Shown here in pieces: positions 44,966 to 55,710 of a stretch of 64,000 bases of DNA (position 1 is the first letter of the stretch; every line of letters begins with the position of its first letter). Source of the stretch: Bacteroidota bacterium (GTDB taxonomy: Bacteria > Bacteroidota > Rhodothermia > Rhodothermales > Bin80). Made by a program: the position numbers and the translations under genes. Below the pieces are notes generated by a model. That model saw only the letters and a program-made list of their open reading frames with translations, did no database searches and had not been told where the DNA came from. The DNA lies in contig JAPOUL010000057.1 of NCBI GenBank assembly GCA_026708685.1, positions 1 to 64,000 of the forward strand, given 5' to 3'.

Positions 44966-46315
44966 ATGTACTCTCAGGATACGATTGCGGCAATTTCCAC
45001 AGCCCCAGGCATAGCGGCTCTATCCATTGTGCGACTTTCTGGACCAGAGGCATGTCAAATTGCTTCTTCCTGCTTTAAGGGACACAATCTATCTGAGGTT
45101 GGATCACATACCGCCCATGTTGGCAAATGGATTCATCCGAAGGGATCCTCTATTGATCGGGTTGTTGTTACAGTATTTCAAGGTCCAAGTACGGCAACAG
45201 GTGAGGATGTAGTTGAAGTGATATGTCATGGAGGCGATTATGTGGCAGCTCTGATTCTTGAGAGTTTACTGGACCAAGGAGCAAGGCTCGCAACTCCTGG
45301 TGAATTTACTCAGCGAGCCTTTCTATCTGGGAAGATGGATTTGGCTCAAGCTGAAGCTGTTGCAGAGTTAATTCATGCAAGTAGTCAGCAATCTCACAAG
45401 ATCTCACTAGCAGCTTATGAGGGACATTACTCTAAAGAGTTAGAGCGTTTGAGATCAGCCATCTTAAAACTGTGTGCCCTCGCTGAACTTGAAATTGACT
45501 TTACGGACGAGGATGTTGAATTTGCAGACCGATCAACGCTTAAAAACATAGTAGAAACTACACTTTCTCAGATCAGCGATCTTCTTACCAGCGTACGGCT
45601 TGGAACCATTGTCCGTGAAGGGGTGCGGGTGGTCATTGCTGGTCGTCCAAATGCTGGGAAATCTACACTTCTCAATAGTCTTTCGGGGCGTGAGCGGGCA
45701 ATTGTAAGTGCATATCCAGGTACGACGAGAGATTTTTTGGAGGTTGACTGTGAGTTTGGGGGATTACGGTTCCGCTTTATTGATACGGCTGGATTGAGAC
45801 AAAGCATGAATACCATAGAGCAGGAGGGCGTAGACCGAGCCCATAAAATGATAAAAAATGCCGACATATTAGTATATGTATACGACATCGCTGAAGGCTT
45901 AAACAGCGATGATACATCCGTATTAGAGACGGTCAAGAGTGTGCCATCAATCATCGTAGGTAATAAAGTTGATCTGGTTTCCGAAACGACTTCAAGCGTT
46001 GGACTACAATTGTGTGCAAAAGACGGTCCTAAGGCAATAGAGCCACTTGTGGATCAACTGTTGGAACTGGCGAAGGAAGTCTATGGAACTGCAGATGTGG
46101 CAAAAACAGTGACCAATGCAAGACACCAATCCCATCTCAAGAATGCACATAAGTCATTGTCACGAGCACTGAAAGCACTTCATGATGATCAGCCACCAGA
46201 TATTTTTTCAATGGACTTACATGCAGCGGCCAAAGAACTTGGAATGATCACGGGTGCGATCACGAACGAAACCATCTTGGGAGAAATCTTTTCAAGGTTC
46301 TGCATAGGGAAATAA
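44966..46315 (+). CDS. mnmE: tRNA modification GTPase MnmE
   Basis: MnmE (449 aa) works with MnmG to add a carboxymethylaminomethyl group to wobble U34 of certain tRNAs. The N-terminal tetrahydrofolate-binding domain contains [20 protein letters not shown]. The inserted GTPase domain has G1 [15 protein letters not shown]2/G3 GTTRDFLE and DTAGLR, and G4 VGNKVDL. The conserved C-terminal FCIGK is present. It is 4 nt upstream of mnmG. Confidence 0.97.
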   Translation: MYSQDTIAAISTAPGIAALSIVRLSGPEACQIASSCFKGHNLSEVGSHTAHVGKWIHPKGSSIDRVVVTVFQGPSTATGEDVVEVICHGGDYVAALILESLLDQGARLATPGEFTQRAFLSGKMDLAQAEAVAELIHASSQQSHKISLAAYEGHYSKELERLRSAILKLCALAELEIDFTDEDVEFADRSTLKNIVETTLSQISDLLTSVRLGTIVREGVRVVIAGRPNAGKSTLLNSLSGRERAIVSAYPGTTRDFLEVDCEFGGLRFRFIDTAGLRQSMNTIEQEGVDRAHKMIKNADILVYVYDIAEGLNSDDTSVLETVKSVPSIIVGNKVDLVSETTSSVGLQLCAKDGPKAIEPLVDQLLELAKEVYGTADVAKTVTNARHQSHLKNAHKSLSRALKALHDDQPPDIFSMDLHAAAKELGMITGAITNETILGEIFSRFCIGK

Positions 46316-46319
46316 CAGT

Positions 46320-48188
46320 ATGTATAGCCGTTTTGATGTGATTGTTGTAGGGGGCGGACATGCCGGGACGGAAGCTGCCGCAGCTGCCGCTCGCATGGGA
46401 GCAAAAACCCTGTTGATTACCATGAGTCTTGAAGCGATCGGGCGCATGTCATGCAATCCAGCCATTGGTGGGATTGGCAAAGGTCACATTGTACGGGAGA
46501 TTGATGCTTTGGGCGGGATTATGGGATCCGCCGCAGATGCGGCTGGGATTCAGTTCAGAATGCTCAACCGACGAAAGGGACCTGCAGTATGGGGGCCAAG
46601 GGCTCAATCAGACCGAATAGAGTATGCAACTTTCGTGCGGGAAGCCCTAGAAGACACACCCAATCTCTACATGCGGGCAGATATGGTCACCAACCTCCAG
46701 GTGTCCAACGATAGAATATGCGGAGTTGAAACAAGGCTTGGGCAATCTTTCGGGGCTCCTACCGTGATTCTTACCAATGGGACATTTATGAATGGACGCA
46801 TTCATGTTGGTGAGAATCAGTTTGGAGGGGGGCGCATGGGTGAACGACAGAGTACAGGACTCACAGGACAACTTCATCAACTTGGCTTTGAAAGTGGCCG
46901 ATTGAAAACAGGTACCCCACCTCGAATTGACGGAAGAACCATTAATATGGAGGCGGTAACAGAGCAGCCTGGTGACGACATTCCCATGCCCTTTTCGTTT
47001 ATGACCGATCGACTTACCGACCATCAGTTGAGTTGTTATCTCACATGGACCAACCCAGCAGTCCATCAAATACTACGTCAAGGGTTTGAGCAAAGTCCCA
47101 TGTTCGCTGGGCGGATTGAAGGGACGGGTCCACGATATTGTCCATCCATAGAAGACAAGATTGACCGCTTTGCAACCAAAGACCAGCATCAACTGTTTTT
47201 GGAGCCCGAAGGACGAAGAACAACAGAAGTATATGTGAATGGCTTTTCAACAAGCTTGCCCGAAAAGATACAAGAGGCGGCGTTACGCTTAGTGCCGGGT
47301 TTAGAAAAAGTCCATATGCTACGACCTGGATATGCAATAGAGTATGACTATTTCCCCCCACATCAACTTCAGTATTCACTGGAAACCAAAAACATACGAG
47401 GATTGTTTTTCGCTGGGCAAATCAATGGAACCACTGGTTATGAAGAAGCGGCAGCCCAGGGACTCATGGCGGGAATTAATGCAGCATGTTATCTATCTAA
47501 GGATGCACCAATCGTACTCCGACGCTCTGAGGCATATATTGGGGTGTTGATTGATGATCTGATTGCAAAGGGGACCGAAGAGCCCTACCGGATGTTCACA
47601 TCTCGGGCAGAACACAGGATGCTTCTTCGTCAGGACAATGCAGATCAGAGATTGACTCCACTCGGAAAAAGACTTGGCTTAGTTACTGAAAAACGTTATC
47701 AACGCATGAAGACGCGTTTAGAAGCCGTTAGGACAACGATGAATCAACTATCGGAATGGACCCTAAGACCCGAAATGTGTAACTCATATCTTGAAAAAGT
47801 AGGGACCGCACCTATTCGACAACCCCTCAAGGCGATCCAAATTACACGCAGGCCTCAGGTCAACCTGAAAGATCTACTGGAAGCCGCCGGGGTGTACGAT
47901 CAGATCATTACCCCAGCTCCAGGAATGGAGCCAGTGGAACAACTCGTCGAAATTTCAATCAAATATGCTGGCTATATTACCCGACAGGAAGAAGAAGCTC
48001 AACGAATGCTTAGAATGGAAAACCATTCCATTCCCCCGACCTTTGACTTTGCAGAAGTCAAAAATATTACTATGGAAGCACGCGAAAAATTAACCAAGAT
48101 ACAACCACAGACCATCGGACAGGCATCAAGAATCAGCGGCGTTAGCCCTGCAGACATTGCCGTATTAACGGTACTCCTAAAGGGGTGA
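46320..48188 (+). CDS. mnmG: tRNA uridine-5-carboxymethylaminomethyl enzyme MnmG
   Basis: MnmG (622 aa, formerly GidA) is the FAD-binding partner of MnmE. The FAD motif [19 protein letters not shown] is at residues 9-27, followed by [29 protein letters not shown] and [20 protein letters not shown]. The C-terminal helical region ends with [19 protein letters not shown]. The mnmE-mnmG-rsmG order is typical of origin-proximal DNA. Confidence 0.97.
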   Translation: MYSRFDVIVVGGGHAGTEAAAAAARMGAKTLLITMSLEAIGRMSCNPAIGGIGKGHIVREIDALGGIMGSAADAAGIQFRMLNRRKGPAVWGPRAQSDRIEYATFVREALEDTPNLYMRADMVTNLQVSNDRICGVETRLGQSFGAPTVILTNGTFMNGRIHVGENQFGGGRMGERQSTGLTGQLHQLGFESGRLKTGTPPRIDGRTINMEAVTEQPGDDIPMPFSFMTDRLTDHQLSCYLTWTNPAVHQILRQGFEQSPMFAGRIEGTGPRYCPSIEDKIDRFATKDQHQLFLEPEGRRTTEVYVNGFSTSLPEKIQEAALRLVPGLEKVHMLRPGYAIEYDYFPPHQLQYSLETKNIRGLFFAGQINGTTGYEEAAAQGLMAGINAACYLSKDAPIVLRRSEAYIGVLIDDLIAKGTEEPYRMFTSRAEHRMLLRQDNADQRLTPLGKRLGLVTEKRYQRMKTRLEAVRTTMNQLSEWTLRPEMCNSYLEKVGTAPIRQPLKAIQITRRPQVNLKDLLEAAGVYDQIITPAPGMEPVEQLVEISIKYAGYITRQEEEAQRMLRMENHSIPPTFDFAEVKNITMEAREKLTKIQPQTIGQASRISGVSPADIAVLTVLLKG

Positions 48189-48218
48189 CTCTATGAGGGG
48201 ATATAGAATCGATATGCA

Positions 48219-48827
48219 ATGTTTCACGTGAAACATATTTCTGTCCAATCCTGCCAAAACGAAAAACTGACGGCCTATGCAAAGCTTTTGCAAAAATATA
48301 ATCAACGCATCAATTTACTCTCTCGACGTACAGTTGATTTGGGATTTGAAGAGCACATTCAGGAATGTTTGGCATTCGCTGGCCTGCAATTTTCTACTCA
48401 TGACGTGATTGTAGATTGGGGTACTGGTGGTGGCTTACCAGCGATACCACTTGCAATCATATGGCCAGAGGTGAAGATCTATGCCGTGGATGCCGTTGAA
48501 AAAAAGATTTTGGCAGTCAGAGCTTTCAAGCGAGCATTGGATCTACCTAATTTACACCCATGGCATGGCAGGGCAGAAAAATTCACCGTTCCCATCCATT
48601 GTAGCGTTTCAAGAGCTACGACTTCATTGGTGAACCTGTGGGAATGGCATTCACGGGTAGCTCCTCCAGATGGAGGAGTGCTCTACTGCATGAAGGGGGG
48701 CGATATTACAGAGGAAAAGAAAGATTTAAAGGTAAAATATCCACAAGCAGAGATTACTGAGATGCCGTTGCAGCAGAAGTGTCGGGTTGTACTTCGTGTG
48801 AAGTGCCCCTCGGTTGAACACCGCTGA
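48219..48827 (+). CDS. rsmG: 16S rRNA (guanine527-N7)-methyltransferase RsmG
   Basis: RsmG (202 aa, formerly GidB) methylates G527 of 16S rRNA using S-adenosylmethionine. The SAM motif is VDWGTGGGLPAIPLAI, with DAVEKKILAVRAFKRALDL after it. The protein starts MFHVKHISVQ, the sequence produced when a parS site covers the start codon. Its 3' end overlaps the convergent mfd gene by 74 nt. Confidence 0.95.
   Translation: MFHVKHISVQSCQNEKLTAYAKLLQKYNQRINLLSRRTVDLGFEEHIQECLAFAGLQFSTHDVIVDWGTGGGLPAIPLAIIWPEVKIYAVDAVEKKILAVRAFKRALDLPNLHPWHGRAEKFTVPIHCSVSRATTSLVNLWEWHSRVAPPDGGVLYCMKGGDITEEKKDLKVKYPQAEITEMPLQQKCRVVLRVKCPSVEHR
48220..48235. promoter_or_regulatory. parS site, ParB binding
   Basis: TGTTTCACGTGAAACA is a perfect 16-bp palindrome identical to the canonical bacterial parS. 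It overlaps the rsmG start codon, which explains the MFHVKH beginning of the protein. parS sites near the origin load ParB and help segregate the chromosome. It lies about 26 kb from the probable oriC; parA and parB are not in this window. Confidence 0.95.
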
Positions 48828-51800
48828 GAATTTCATAAGCAGATTCCGTTGTTTCAACGCCCTGAATGATTGCCCGCATCTTCCCAGATTTGGACTCTTT
48901 GATGACATAAGAGAGAGACAAGCGATCCAGCGTGCTTAAGATTTGATCAAAAAGTTCTGTATAAAATTGCTGATCACTGCTATTTGAAGGAAGTTGAAGA
49001 AAGAGACGTTGGTTACGGAATGATATTCTCGGAAGATGTAAGGTTTGGCCAATCAGGCGCATGCGTGCTCCAAGGAAGAGTTGATGAGCAGGATCAGGAA
49101 TCGGACCAAATCGATCACGCAGCTCCTCCTCCAATTCATCAAGAGCAGGATTATCCATAGATTCTCCGATCCTACGGTATAGAGATAAACGTTCAAGATC
49201 GCTAGATACGTAAGTTTTTGGAATGGAGGCATTCACATCCAGATCAATCGTTGTGTCTTGAGTATAGGGCAAGTCAACATCTTTGAAAAATTCGGAAAAG
49301 TCTTCATTTCTCAATTCACGTACGGCTTCATCAAGCATCTGGTAATACGTATTTAGACCTAAATCTGCGATAAACCCGCTCTGCTCACCCCCTAAAATAT
49401 TTCCTGCACCACGGATATCAAGATCCCTCATTGCAATGTGGAATCCACTTCCCAAGTCACTGAACTGCTCCACGGCTTTAAGTCGCTGGCGGGCATCTCG
49501 AGTCAGGGAATGAATGGAAGGTACCAGTAAATAACAGAATGCTTTTCGGTCACTACGACCTACGCGCCCACGCAGTTGATGAATTTCTGCTAAGCCAAAT
49601 AAATGAGCACGATCAATAATGATGGTATTGGCATTGGCAATATCAAGTCCATTCTCTACGATAGATGTGCTTAAGAGAACATCAAATTTATGATCTACAA
49701 AGTCGGTCATCACTCGTTCAAGATCAGCAGGAGGCATTCTCCCATGACCGATTTTGATACGGACACTAGGCAGCAGAGATTGAAGCTTGGTCAGCAAGTT
49801 TTCAATGGAAGCAATCCGATTGTGAATAAAGAAAACCTGCCCCCCGCGATTGATTTCATACAGAATCGCATCACGAATGACTTTCATGTCAGCCGAATGA
49901 ATTTGTGTATCAATGGGCTGTCGGTTTGGTGGTGGAGTTCCAATGATGGAAAGATCGCGCGCACCAATGAGTGAAAATTGAAGGGTACGAGGGATAGGAG
50001 TAGCAGTCAGGGTCAAGGTATCCACATTTACTCTGAATTGACGAAGTTTTTCTTTGATTCTAACACCAAATCTCTGCTCTTCATCAATGATCAACAGTCC
50101 CAGATCACGAAAGGATACATCTTTAGAAACCAACCGCTGGGTTCCAATCAGGAGGTCAACTTTCCCGTTCTTAAGATCTTCAAGGAGTGCTCGTGCGGGA
50201 GATCCATAAATACGTCTTGAAAGCACTTCAACCCGAACGGGAAAGGCCTCTAAACGCTTCCGAAAGGTCAGATAATGTTGCTGGGCAAGGATGGTTGTAG
50301 GCACTAAAAGTGCGACTTGCTTTCCATCCTGAATCGCCTTGAATGCTGCACGGACTGCAACTTCAGTTTTTCCAAACCCAACATCTCCACAAACGAGGCG
50401 ATCCATAGGAGTGATGGACTCCATGTCACGTTTGACCGCCTCTGCTGCTTCATACTGATCAGGAGTGTCTTGCCAAGGAAAAGAAGCCTCCAGTTCTTTT
50501 TGCCAGACCGAATCCCCCGAAAAAGCATGTCCAGTTGCGGACTTTCGTTTTGCGTAGAGGCGAATCAAATCCCGTGCAATATCCTTAATGCGTTTTTTTG
50601 CACGGTTTTTCGCTTTCTCCCACTGCTCAGACCCCAATCGTGTCAGAGAGGGGACCTGGCCATCCTTCCCAGCATATTTGCTGAGTTTATGGAGGGCATT
50701 CACGTTCACAAAGAGAACATCATCATTGGCATAGAGAAGTCGTACCGATTCCTGATTCCGTCCTCTGACCTTGATGGTTTTAAATCCAGCAAATTTGCCA
50801 ATTCCATACTCTTTGTGAACGACAAAATCTCCAGGCTTAAAGTTTTTCAGTTCCTGAAGGCGGATTCCGCCCGTCCGAGAAACTTTCCGTGCACGAGGGC
50901 GAAAATATCGTCCAAAGATCTCATGATCAGTATAGGCAGCTATGCCAATTTCAGGGAGAGAAAACCCTTGATGAATGGATGCAACGATGAAGGAAGGCTT
51001 GCGAGAATCTTGAACTTCGTCAAGTAGAGATTCAATGCGGTTCTGTTGCCCCGTGCTATCACAGATGATATACGTATGCTGTCGCCCTGGCTCACACAGA
51101 TCTGATCGGACTAGATCCATTTGTCCACCAAAAGGCGGTTGTGGGCGACCGCCTACTTGAAAGAGTTTCACAGAACGCGAAAGGGATGCGTGAAAATGTA
51201 CTCTGGTTTTGGTTGAACAGACACGAGAAAATACATCTGGTGAGAGATAGCGAGATTCTGGTGCAGGGCAGTCAGGATCGGACTTGAGCCTCTTTGAGTA
51301 TTCTTCTTGAATTTCTTCCCACTTTGCGTGACCGTCTTCGTTCAGGCGAGGTTCTTCAAACAGAACCAGGATACATTTCTGATCGACAAGTTCTAAGAGA
51401 GAAAGCCAGTTTGATTCTTTTGCGGCATGTGCGGGTTGAGGGACAATGCGAGCCTTTTCCAGTCGACTCACCGATCGCTGGCTGATGGCATCAAACTCCC
51501 GAATGGATTCCAGTTCGTTGCCAAAAAATTCAAGGCGCAGTGGAAATCCGCCAGAGTATGGGTAGATATCAACAATTCCACCACGCCATGCGATTTCGCC
51601 GGGTTCCTGAACAAATGCCACGCGAGCGAACCCCTTGGCCGCAAGCTGGTCCATCAGCTTGTCCGGTGGAATTCTATCTTGGATACGAACAGTGACAGAT
51701 TCAGAGAGAGTTTTTTCGGGGGCAGGCATGCGTTCCATAATGGCCTGCAGCCCTGCGACAACCACGGTTTGATCGTCGCCATGTACATGCTGAAGGATAT

Positions 51801-52134
51801 CATGACGGCGTACCATTGGAGCTGAATCCTCAACCTGTTCGTCGTTGTAGGGTGAGGAGCCAAATGGGGGATACAAGAGGCTGTGGAGCCCCAATTCAAT
51901 GAGATCCCCATGCAACAGCCGTGCATCTTCTGAATCAGGCACGATACAGACGATTGATCGATCTGAATGAGATGCATGGTGGATCAAAAAAGAGGGTAGA
52001 GATCCCGATGCGTTCTGCAAAAGGCATTCCTCATTTGCTTGACTATCTTTACACCAAGCGAGGAATGCCTGAAAAGAGGATGCACGAACGATCCGAGACG
52101 ATAGTCTCTGAAGTGGAGTGTTACTCACCGACAA
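48754..52134 (-). CDS. mfd: Transcription-repair coupling factor Mfd
   Basis: Mfd (1,126 aa) removes RNA polymerase stalled at DNA damage and recruits UvrAB. The N-terminal UvrB-like domains are followed by the RNA polymerase interaction domain (FKPGDFVVHKEYGIGKFAGF), and then RecG-like helicase domains with CGDVGFGKTEVAVRAAFKAI, DEEQRFG, TATPIPRTL and QLRGRVGRSDRKAFCYLLV. The TRCF C-terminal domain (SDLERLSLYRRI) and an extended variable tail end the protein. The tail overlaps the 3' end of rsmG. murQ lies 60 nt upstream on the same strand. Confidence 0.96.
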   Translation of the reverse strand: MSVSNTPLQRLSSRIVRASSFQAFLAWCKDSQANEECLLQNASGSLPSFLIHHASHSDRSIVCIVPDSEDARLLHGDLIELGLHSLLYPPFGSSPYNDEQVEDSAPMVRRHDILQHVHGDDQTVVVAGLQAIMERMPAPEKTLSESVTVRIQDRIPPDKLMDQLAAKGFARVAFVQEPGEIAWRGGIVDIYPYSGGFPLRLEFFGNELESIREFDAISQRSVSRLEKARIVPQPAHAAKESNWLSLLELVDQKCILVLFEEPRLNEDGHAKWEEIQEEYSKRLKSDPDCPAPESRYLSPDVFSRVCSTKTRVHFHASLSRSVKLFQVGGRPQPPFGGQMDLVRSDLCEPGRQHTYIICDSTGQQNRIESLLDEVQDSRKPSFIVASIHQGFSLPEIGIAAYTDHEIFGRYFRPRARKVSRTGGIRLQELKNFKPGDFVVHKEYGIGKFAGFKTIKVRGRNQESVRLLYANDDVLFVNVNALHKLSKYAGKDGQVPSLTRLGSEQWEKAKNRAKKRIKDIARDLIRLYAKRKSATGHAFSGDSVWQKELEASFPWQDTPDQYEAAEAVKRDMESITPMDRLVCGDVGFGKTEVAVRAAFKAIQDGKQVALLVPTTILAQQHYLTFRKRLEAFPVRVEVLSRRIYGSPARALLEDLKNGKVDLLIGTQRLVSKDVSFRDLGLLIIDEEQRFGVRIKEKLRQFRVNVDTLTLTATPIPRTLQFSLIGARDLSIIGTPPPNRQPIDTQIHSADMKVIRDAILYEINRGGQVFFIHNRIASIENLLTKLQSLLPSVRIKIGHGRMPPADLERVMTDFVDHKFDVLLSTSIVENGLDIANANTIIIDRAHLFGLAEIHQLRGRVGRSDRKAFCYLLVPSIHSLTRDARQRLKAVEQFSDLGSGFHIAMRDLDIRGAGNILGGEQSGFIADLGLNTYYQMLDEAVRELRNEDFSEFFKDVDLPYTQDTTIDLDVNASIPKTYVSSDLERLSLYRRIGESMDNPALDELEEELRDRFGPIPDPAHQLFLGARMRLIGQTLHLPRISFRNQRLFLQLPSNSSDQQFYTELFDQILSTLDRLSLSYVIKESKSGKMRAIIQGVETTESAYEILSGVQPRGTSHEVQPDTSAATASQ

Positions 52135-52194
52135 AAAACACTACTGAGTTTCAGATGAAACAACCATGGAGGAATCTACAAGAACGGAAAACAG

Positions 52195-53112
52195 CTAAAC
52201 CAATGCACCTCGTACAAAACCATCAGATTTTTCCAAACGCTGCATTGCCTCCTCTTTAGAAACCTCTGCCAGAGTCATCACAAGTGCAGTTTTTACATGC
52301 CCTTCCGCAGCGGCAAGTACTGTCGTGGCTTCATCATAGCTCAGTCCAGTCACAGTCATCACCGTTCTTCTGGAGCGTTGCGTAAGTTTTTCAGCAGTCA
52401 TCTGTAAGTCTACCATCATATTCTGATAGACTTTTCCAAGTCGGATCATGGAGGCAGTTGTGATCATGTTGAGGACTAACTTTTGGGCTGTTCCGCTTTT
52501 CATGCGGGTAGAACCCATGATGACTTCAGGGCCGACAACCACACATACTGCAACATCAACTTCTGCAATGTTGAAGGCAGACCGAGGGTTACAGGTGATA
52601 AATAGCGTTTTGCAACCGATCTCTTTGGCTTTAGCAACGGCTCCAACGACAAAAGGAGTGCGCCGACTGGCTGCGATCCCACACACAACATCTTCTGAAG
52701 TGACTCCAGCGGAAGCGATGGCATCTGCACCATCGGATGCGATATCTTCTGCTCCCTCCTGAGCTCGGAAAACAGCCTCTTTCCCTCCAGCTATGATTCC
52801 CTGTACATCTTCTGGAGACGAGCCAAATGTGGGCGGACATTCGGAAGCATCAAGGATTCCAAGCCGGCCGCTGGTTCCAGCCCCTACATAAAAGAGTCGT
52901 CCTCCTTTCTTGAGGGCATGGGTGACAATTTCTACGGCTTGGGCAATATATGGAAGTTCCTGTTTCACCGCAAGAGGCACAGTTTGATCTTCAGTATTGA
53001 TAATCGTAAGAATTTCTTCAACGGAGGCATCATCTATATGTAACGAGTTGGGATTCCGTTGCTCTGTAACGAGGCTTTGGAGCTCGTCAAATAAAGGAGG
53101 GGGATTAGGCAT
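52195..53112 (-). CDS. murQ: N-acetylmuramic acid 6-phosphate etherase
   Basis: MurQ (305 aa) splits the lactyl ether of MurNAc-6-phosphate during cell wall recycling. The SIS domain motif VGAGTSGRLGILDASECPPT (residues about 77-96) is exact for the family, followed by DVVCGIAASRRTPFV and GSTRMKSGTAQKL. No other recycling gene is adjacent. It ends 60 nt before mfd, so the two may share a transcript. Confidence 0.96.
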   Translation of the reverse strand: MPNPPPLFDELQSLVTEQRNPNSLHIDDASVEEILTIINTEDQTVPLAVKQELPYIAQAVEIVTHALKKGGRLFYVGAGTSGRLGILDASECPPTFGSSPEDVQGIIAGGKEAVFRAQEGAEDIASDGADAIASAGVTSEDVVCGIAASRRTPFVVGAVAKAKEIGCKTLFITCNPRSAFNIAEVDVAVCVVVGPEVIMGSTRMKSGTAQKLVLNMITTASMIRLGKVYQNMMVDLQMTAEKLTQRSRRTVMTVTGLSYDEATTVLAAAEGHVKTALVMTLAEVSKEEAMQRLEKSDGFVRGALV

Positions 53113-53779
53113 AGATTAGATTTTAAGGGGAAACGCGTATACGCATGAAACCAAGAAGAGGTTGAATACGGTTTCCAATGATGGAAGGAATTATAAATCG
53201 TATGAGATCAACAATAAGTTGGCTCGTAACATTTTCTTGTGATTACGTTATAGAAAATCATATAAAAAAATGTCGCCAATTAAAAATTATTTTAATCATA
53301 CATGTAAAATTGAATATTGATGAAACAAAATACGTCGTTGACATGCTGACCTATGTTATCCTAAAATCCAACTTTTCGTTGGGTGCGGGTTCAGAGCGTA
53401 TCATGTGTGATGGTTCACATGTACCTCTACCATGCTCAATACAAACGCTATTAGTTCAAGGAAACTCGCCCTATTCTGTGGGGCAAAATTTGGGAATTAT
53501 ATGCGTGTGTACACAAGATCAAACTATTCTCATTTGAAAAGAAAAATTTCAAAGGCAGGTCTCCCATCAACAAAAATGAGAAATTTTTGAGGTGCGTAGT
53601 GCAATCAAGATGAATTTTGACAAGAACAGTGATGTCTGTAGTGGATTGCTTGGCGTATCTGGATGCGAATTATTAAGGCCAATGTCATTCAACAAGCTAA
53701 TCTCATTTAGGAAAGTCCTACGTTGGTAGGCTTATCATCTTATGGGACATGAAGGTCAGACTGCTATCCTATTGCTTGA
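53113..53779. other. AT-rich gene-poor region
   Basis: No credible gene is visible. A 9-bp inverted repeat (AAAAATTTC at 53542-53550, GAAATTTTT at 53580-53588) is present without a clear role. The region leads into a decayed transposase. Confidence 0.4.
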
Positions 53780-54375
53780 TCTTCCATTAAATATGAGGTA
53801 AGATTAGTTAGAGCATATGAGACGATTGCAAAGCTCGGTGAAGTTGGCGTATGGGATGTTCAGATTCCAGAGAGTTCTCCTGTTTCTGGATGTGTTTGTA
53901 TATTACGAAAAACAGAGGAGGCAGCTCAGAAATCCCTGAATCAGATCTTACAAAATGCAAAGCGAAAAGGGAACAAACCTCGTGAAGAAACTCTCCGATA
54001 TGCACGATATGAATCCTATTCACCACTTTTCCTTCAAATGAATTTACCGCGTGCGAGGTACTTGAATGGTATCTTCTGCGATGGCAGGAGGAACTTGTGT
54101 CTAAAAGATTCAAGTCATTGCCACAGTTCGGACATCTTCCCAAAATTGATGACGATAGCTCAAAAGCATCACTGTATGGAAAACCTTAGTCGCACTTATC
54201 ACCGAAAAGATTGTTCTTTATGCACGAACTTTCCCTCTGGGGGCTACCACTGTTCAGAAAAGACCATAGAATGACTTCCAGTTTGCCCTAGATGAGGAGG
54301 TGTACGAAGTCATCAAACTTTATTGTGGGCTGTCCAATATGTTCCATAAATGGGGTTCAATCTCTGAGGGAATCT
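53780..54375 (+). pseudogene. IS4-family transposase remnant, multiple frameshifts
   Basis: Coding signal passes through several frames. The first (from 53780) has ETIAKLGEVGVWDVQIPESS and QKSLNQILQNAKRKGN. The second (from about 54010) has VLEWYLLRWQEELVSKRFKS, which carries the IS4-type Y-2-R-3-E-6-K signature, then LPQFGHLPKIDDDSSKASLY. Near 54180 a shift leads to TLVALITEKIVLYARTFPLG, and a last shift to ALDEEVYEVIKLYCGL. Only the C-terminal half of a transposase is left, and I find no clear terminal inverted repeats. Confidence 0.75.
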
Positions 54376-54583
54376 GAGACAAATATCGTCGTAGAAACCC
54401 GCAAATTGAAAAATATTTCAAAAAAAAATAAACAAGTTATCGCTTATGAGCAGGCTTCCCCGCCCCCTTTACCCGCGTCAAAGTGCGTCCCAAAACGAGG
54501 CGTGGAATACGCCATATTCATTCCGCGAGTCCTGTATTCACGCGAGCACCCGAAACACATCTAATCGGCTGTATTCATCTACC
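54376..54583. other. Short intergenic tail after the transposase remnant
   Basis: I see no gene here. The stretch near 54450-54520 is more GC-rich than its surroundings. Confidence 0.3.
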
Positions 54584-55318
54584 CTATCTGCTGGACTTGT
54601 ATCCATCCAGCGTCTCCATCCCCTCTACGGTAAGCCCGTAGGCGTGGTATTCTTCAAAATAAGGGTTCTGGATTGGATAGATCATTTGCTTCCTCTCCAA
54701 GTGCTCTAGCAACCTGTATACATCGCCTGGTTTTTGTAGCTGCAGTGCATGAAAGAGTGCCTCGTAATCCGACTCATGGTCTTCGCGGGCGGCAAACGAT
54801 TGACCATCTTGGGTCTTCGGTAGCGGGCAGTGCCACACGCCCACATCATCCAATTCTGCTTCAATAAACACGAGTGCCTCCATGGGCAACTTGCCCAATG
54901 GTGGCATCAATATAAATAAGTGTGCATTGATCGATTGCAAGGCACCCACGATCCATCGGTTGTCACTCCACCATCGCCATGGCCAGTATATCCCCAGCGT
55001 AAATATCCCTGCCAGTATTTCAGCGATGAATTTGCCAGCGGAGATACGCTCACCTATCCGAGAATTGCTATGTGGCTTGCATACCATATCATCGTAGTCG
55101 AGGTAACACGGAGTAGGGTCTGCGTATGCACCCGCCTGCCCGGTCAACTGCTCTACGAGTTCGCGGGCACGGGCACTACGATCATCTGCTTGGCGGAGCC
55201 AGTACAGAGCAGAGTCGGTGTTGTTGTGCTCCAGATAGTACTCTCCGAGCCTGAGCAGTGATTCTACATCACCACCCTTTGCACGGTGTAACAGCCTGTC
55301 AAACGTCTTTTTATTCAT
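54584..55318 (-). CDS. Sel1-like/membrane hypothetical protein
   Basis: This 244-aa protein has an N-terminal helical repeat of the Sel1/TPR type (DVESLLRLGEYYLEHNNTDS, ALYWLRQADD), one hydrophobic segment (FIAEILAGIFTLGIYWPWRW, about residues 98-117), and another short hydrophobic stretch (LFILMPPL). The C-terminal part (EALFHALQLQKPGDVYRLL) could be a winged-helix-like fold. I do not recognise the family. It follows a frameshifted gene by 27 nt on the same strand. Confidence 0.6.
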   Translation of the reverse strand: MNKKTFDRLLHRAKGGDVESLLRLGEYYLEHNNTDSALYWLRQADDRSARARELVEQLTGQAGAYADPTPCYLDYDDMVCKPHSNSRIGERISAGKFIAEILAGIFTLGIYWPWRWWSDNRWIVGALQSINAHLFILMPPLGKLPMEALVFIEAELDDVGVWHCPLPKTQDGQSFAAREDHESDYEALFHALQLQKPGDVYRLLEHLERKQMIYPIQNPYFEEYHAYGLTVEGMETLDGYKSSR

Positions 55319-55345
55319 TAGGAGCGGAAATGGACTTGTAATTCG

Positions 55346-55710
55346 CTAAACATAACGTAAATTTTTGGTTCTACCACCATTTGTATGGAGTCGTTCTATG
55401 TCCTCATATTTCATCTCTTCGGGAATTCTCACAGTTTCTTCTATCGATAGTGGGTCTTCATCTGGCAGTGCAGTTTCAAGGTCTTTGTCTAAATGAGATC
55501 AAGGAGTTGGAATAGTCCTGTGAGCACTTCGCGGATATGGGCTGGTTGATCAATGACCCACCCTGTGAACTCATCCATGCCAAGAGAAAGATGTTTTCCA
55601 GTTACCTTTCGGTAACCTGTGATCAAACCTATGAGTGCGATAGCACTGGGTGATATGTCTCTGGGGATATATGGCCAGATATTGCGATCAAGTTTATGGA
55701 GTGGTTTCAT
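55346..55710 (-). pseudogene. Small unknown gene with a frameshift
   Basis: The ATG at 55710 opens 73 codons (starting MKPLHKLDRNIWPYIPRDIS) that end in TAG near 55489. Just before this, another frame becomes open and continues as polar protein-like sequence (HLDKDLETALPDEDPLSIEE, then GGRTKNLRYV) to the TAG at 55348-55346. A one- or two-base shift near 55490-55500 would join them into about 120 residues. I do not recognise the family. It probably formed an operon with the downstream Sel1-like membrane protein. Confidence 0.5.
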
